From positions 19,116-83,115 of the forward strand of contig JAGPVP010000044.1 in assembly GCA_018066965.1 (NCBI GenBank): a stretch of 64,000 nt of DNA, given 5' to 3'. Below are positions 61,838 to 64,000 of the stretch, piece by piece; the stretch's first letter is position 1; the number at the start of each line of letters is the position of its first letter. The stretch is from Zhongshania sp. GTDB taxonomy: Bacteria > Pseudomonadota > Gammaproteobacteria > Pseudomonadales > Spongiibacteraceae. The position numbers and the translations under genes are program-made. The notes under the pieces are model-generated. The model saw only the letters and a program-made list of their open reading frames with translations. It was not told the DNA's origin and searched no databases.

Positions 61838-62854
61838 TTATGTTTCCTTCCGCGCCTTTATGTTAACCACCGCCTGAAAACCATCGTGATTATCCGTGAT
61901 AGATACACCAGATACCGAATACTTAGAATCACTTATAACCAAACCGACACCCGCTCTTACTCTAACTCTGCTTGTTATTGGCTTGGCTTGTTTTGCGAAA
62001 TCCTGTGATTTAATTTGATAGTCGTCTGCTATATCAACGCCGGTACTACTCGCCACCCCAGATATGACTTCTGACAGCGATTCAGAATCAATATACTGAG
62101 AAGAGATGTCTTTTATCTCTGCAATAGATGTCAGCTCTGATGAATTAATTTTCTCAGTGATTTTTTCATTCAATTCAGCAATTTCTTGAGAGTCTTCAAT
62201 TTTCGAGCTGATACCCTTCAAAATCGAACCACATATTTTGGCATAAGATTGAGACGTAGCTCGTGGCGATACTTTCAAGAACGCGTCTTTCCAGTATTTG
62301 GTCTTTTGACCTAAATTATCAACAACAAAGACACCCAAGGCATTAGGCAGAATCAAGGCGCCTTTTTGTATTTTATTCAGCGAAACACCACTTCTTTCAA
62401 TGATGGAAAATGAATCTGAGGATTCTGAAATTTCCAGAAAATCATCTTTATTTTCCATTTTCAGAACGGCGAGCCCGCTCGATGCTACGCCGTCTACCTG
62501 AATACCCGAAAACAATAAAAAGACGAGCTCGCCAGACGCTATATTCTGGTGTGTAGATGTGGCGTACAAATGTTTTGCTAACGACTGGGTGTTCTCCAAA
62601 AATTCACTGGGTTCATCAAATATCTTCCCCGCAATATTCGCCACAGCATTCAATGACAAATCAGATTCATGAAAGAAATCGTATATCTCTTTTTGTTTAG
62701 ACAAAGGAAGCAGATAATTTTTACTGAGTAGTGCTCCTAATGACTCACTTACACTCGATTCTGTCTCTGCTAAGCGCATACCTTCTTCGCGTGTTTTATT
62801 GCCTACTCGATGCACGGCAACATTGGTTAGCTGCGCAGAACTTACATCTATCAT
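61838..62854 (-). CDS. Nucleoid-associated protein, NA37/YejK family
   Basis: 338 residues, ATG with GGAG 6 bases upstream. N-terminus VSSAQLTNVAVHRVGNKTREEG matches the NA37 beginning; ALILPNALGVFVVDN and YWKDAFLKVSPRATSQ in the middle also fit. YejK-type proteins bind the nucleoid; some variants act in phage exclusion. The sequence is more polar and divergent than YejK. It borders the decayed stretch before tRNA-Arg, so recent arrival is possible. Confidence 0.78.
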   Translation of the reverse strand: MIDVSSAQLTNVAVHRVGNKTREEGMRLAETESSVSESLGALLSKNYLLPLSKQKEIYDFFHESDLSLNAVANIAGKIFDEPSEFLENTQSLAKHLYATSTHQNIASGELVFLLFSGIQVDGVASSGLAVLKMENKDDFLEISESSDSFSIIERSGVSLNKIQKGALILPNALGVFVVDNLGQKTKYWKDAFLKVSPRATSQSYAKICGSILKGISSKIEDSQEIAELNEKITEKINSSELTSIAEIKDISSQYIDSESLSEVISGVASSTGVDIADDYQIKSQDFAKQAKPITSRVRVRAGVGLVISDSKYSVSGVSITDNHDGFQAVVNIKARKET

Positions 62855-63777
62855 TTATTACTCCACTTATTATAAAAAGTGATATCGATTCCGCCCGTAA
62901 TCAACATCAATATATTCTGCCAATGCCTTGCTAGTGCCATCCTGATTGCATCGTAATTTCCATCAAACATGCAAAGCGATAGTTTCAGAGCAAGCGGCCA
63001 TTATACCAAGTATTGCCATCGGTATTCCCAGCTTCGTGGATGTGGCAGCTAATTAGGGGCGTGAAATGCGAGCGGCAATACAATCGCCATCGCGCTCTGT
63101 GCAATATTTATACAGCAACTGGGGTCACGCCTAACTCCATAGGGCGTTAACTGGCGTACCGGGTGTTAAGTGTGTAGCGCACATTAAGTGGTCGTGGTTT
63201 GAGTCAATCCGTCTAAGCCCGCTTATACTGCGCAGCAGGTGCCGCCATCTAAGCCACCTAAAGTACCAAGCACCGAATTCACATTAATAATCAACGCACC
63301 AGATTTCATAACCGCTAAGGCTTAGCGGCAAAATCTAAAAGGCACTTTTAGATCTATATTGATCACTTCATTTAAATCAACTTCCCTAGGTTTGGTAAAC
63401 ACCAAATAACATTAGCATCTAGCTCAACGAGAGCCGCCTATTAAGCCCGGGATCTATACCGTCACGCCGAATATTGATACTCCACGCGAATACTTTGAGC
63501 GTGAAATTGGTGACTGAATAACCTACGTTTCACCAAAATAGGCAACATTCACGGATTAAACGGCGGTAATTGAGGCTTGAATTTAGACCGCTAAGTCGGC
63601 AACTTAGTATCAGAGGAAATTAGTCGATTAAGTGGCTATTTTGAAGTGGCAATTAATCTTTAATAAGCTTGAATATCAATATGTTGGCGATTTTTTGAAC
63701 AACCAAGTAAAATTCGCAATATATTACCGGAAGTCGTTGACAGAGCAGGTCTGCTTCCATATAGTACGCAGCCTGAA
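62855..63777. other. Decayed region before tRNA-Arg
   Basis: 923 bases with no intact gene. It contains the SDR relic listed separately. A plus-strand fragment at 63443-63517 translates to 24 protein-like residues ending in a stop (YTVTPNIDTPREYFERE), probably the tail of another lost gene. The rest shows scattered stops in all frames. Confidence 0.5.
63186..63411 (-). pseudogene. Short-chain dehydrogenase relic
   Basis: One minus-strand frame reads VDLNEVINIDLKVPFRFC, stop, ALAVMKSGALIINVNSV, then GTLGGLDGG, stop, AGLDGLTQTTT. This follows the SDR core from the NLxG helix through IINVSS to the region after the active-site YxxxK, which is broken by a stop. No start or cofactor motif survives. 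A dead remnant. Confidence 0.65.
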
Positions 63778-63854
63778 GCGCCCGTAGCTCAGCTGGATAG
63801 AGTACCTGGCTACGAACCAGGCGGTCGCACGTTCGAATCGTGCCGGGCGCACCA
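63778..63854 (+). tRNA. tRNA-Arg (anticodon ACG)
   Basis: 77 bases including encoded CCA. Acceptor GCGCCCG/CGGGCGC, D-arm GCTC...GAGT, anticodon stem CCTGG/CCAGG with loop CTACGAA (ACG at 63812-63814), T-arm GCACG-TTCGAAT-CGTGC. All cloverleaf elements pair. Reads CGN codons after A34-to-inosine change. Followed by a terminator. Confidence 0.97.
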
Positions 63855-63881
63855 AACATAAGTCTTTGACTTATATAAAAA

Positions 63882-63909
63882 AACCTAGACCTCTGGTCTG
63901 GGTTTTTTT
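63882..63909 (+). terminator. Rho-independent terminator of the tRNA-Arg gene
   Basis: AACCTAGACC/GGTCTGGGTT, 10 pairs (one T-G) with a 3-base loop, then five T. 27 bases after the tRNA CCA end. Beyond it, up to base 64000, I see nothing. Confidence 0.92.
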
Positions 63910-64000
63910 ATGCCTGAAATTCCTCTGTGACGCCCCAGTGACAAATCTGGGCTCTACCCAATTAACGGGGGATGGCACTCATTAAACCCTGTTAATCACA

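Noticed and set aside
63653..63859. Minus-strand open frame of 68 codons
   Set aside because: It is the antisense of tRNA-Arg and its flank; a well-known spurious frame over tRNA genes.
1..64000. CRISPR arrays, insertion sequence transposases, rRNA
   Set aside because: None found on reading both strands; no regularly spaced repeats or transposase motifs are present.

Overview
The window reads as the chromosome of a marine-type gammaproteobacterium, perhaps near the Spongiibacteraceae/Cellvibrionales. That placement is inferred from an imuC-type dnaE2, the overall protein styles and moderate GC; no rRNA or other marker settles it. Nearly all of it is an accessory catabolic region for isopropyl-substituted six-membered rings, i.e. 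p-menthane/p-cymene-type monoterpenoids and their acids.

Layout. (1) 1-1449: 3' end of dnaE2. (2) 1642-15595: a p-cumate-type meta-cleavage locus. A CymR-like TetR regulator faces a long minus-strand operon holding an extradiol dioxygenase, a dihydrodiol dehydrogenase, a Rieske ferredoxin, an alpha/beta hydrolase, acetaldehyde dehydrogenase, 4-hydroxy-2-oxovalerate aldolase, a class II aldolase-type decarboxylase, both oxygenase subunits, a dienoate hydratase and a propionyl-CoA-synthetase-like ligase. Upstream, same strand, lie a CrtC/AttH-like protein, an APH-type kinase and a DUF6285-like protein. (3) 15600-18345: low-density, mobile-looking DNA with a frameshifted membrane protein gene, a DinJ/YafQ-type toxin-antitoxin pair whose toxin is broken by a 7-bp tandem repeat, an attC-like hairpin and a small membrane protein. 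(4) 18345-22480: Ca2+/Na+ exchanger and a fused SecDF with a small exported partner. (5) 22578-27374: LuxR-type regulator, then a transcription unit of ferredoxin-NAD reductase, aldehyde dehydrogenase and aryl/allyl alcohol dehydrogenase. (6) 27730-54377: CoA-ester catabolism, including an acyl-CoA ligase, BadH/BadI-like ring-opening enzymes, acetoacetyl-CoA synthetase, a CoA-transferase, three acyl-CoA dehydrogenases, crotonase, MaoC, CitE-like, thiolase and a DUF35 fusion, plus MarR, LuxR and LysR regulators and a second APH-type kinase. (7) 54590-59458: MarR-controlled EmrAB/NodT-type efflux operon. (8) 59509-63854: YdeP-type molybdoenzyme, NA37 nucleoid protein, an SDR gene relic and tRNA-Arg(ACG).

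How it fits together (inference). The alcohol and aldehyde dehydrogenases would turn p-cumic or perillyl-type alcohols into acids. An aromatic acid (p-cumate) would enter the cmt route and give pyruvate, acetyl-CoA and isobutyrate; the PrpE-like ligase could activate the isobutyrate. An alicyclic acid would be CoA-ligated and opened by BadH/BadI, and the branched pimelyl-CoA shortened by the beta-oxidation genes, with acetoacetate handled by the synthetase/transferase pair. No terpene or cymene hydroxylase component is in the window, so the first step must be encoded elsewhere.

Possible new biology: the CrtC-like/APH-kinase/DUF6285 trio inside a cumate locus, a HMG-CoA-synthase-like/DUF35 fusion without catalytic cysteine or zinc-ribbon cysteines next to a thiolase, a multifunctional-enzyme homologue with an eroded dehydrogenase half, and shared promoter motifs that seem to tie the modules together.
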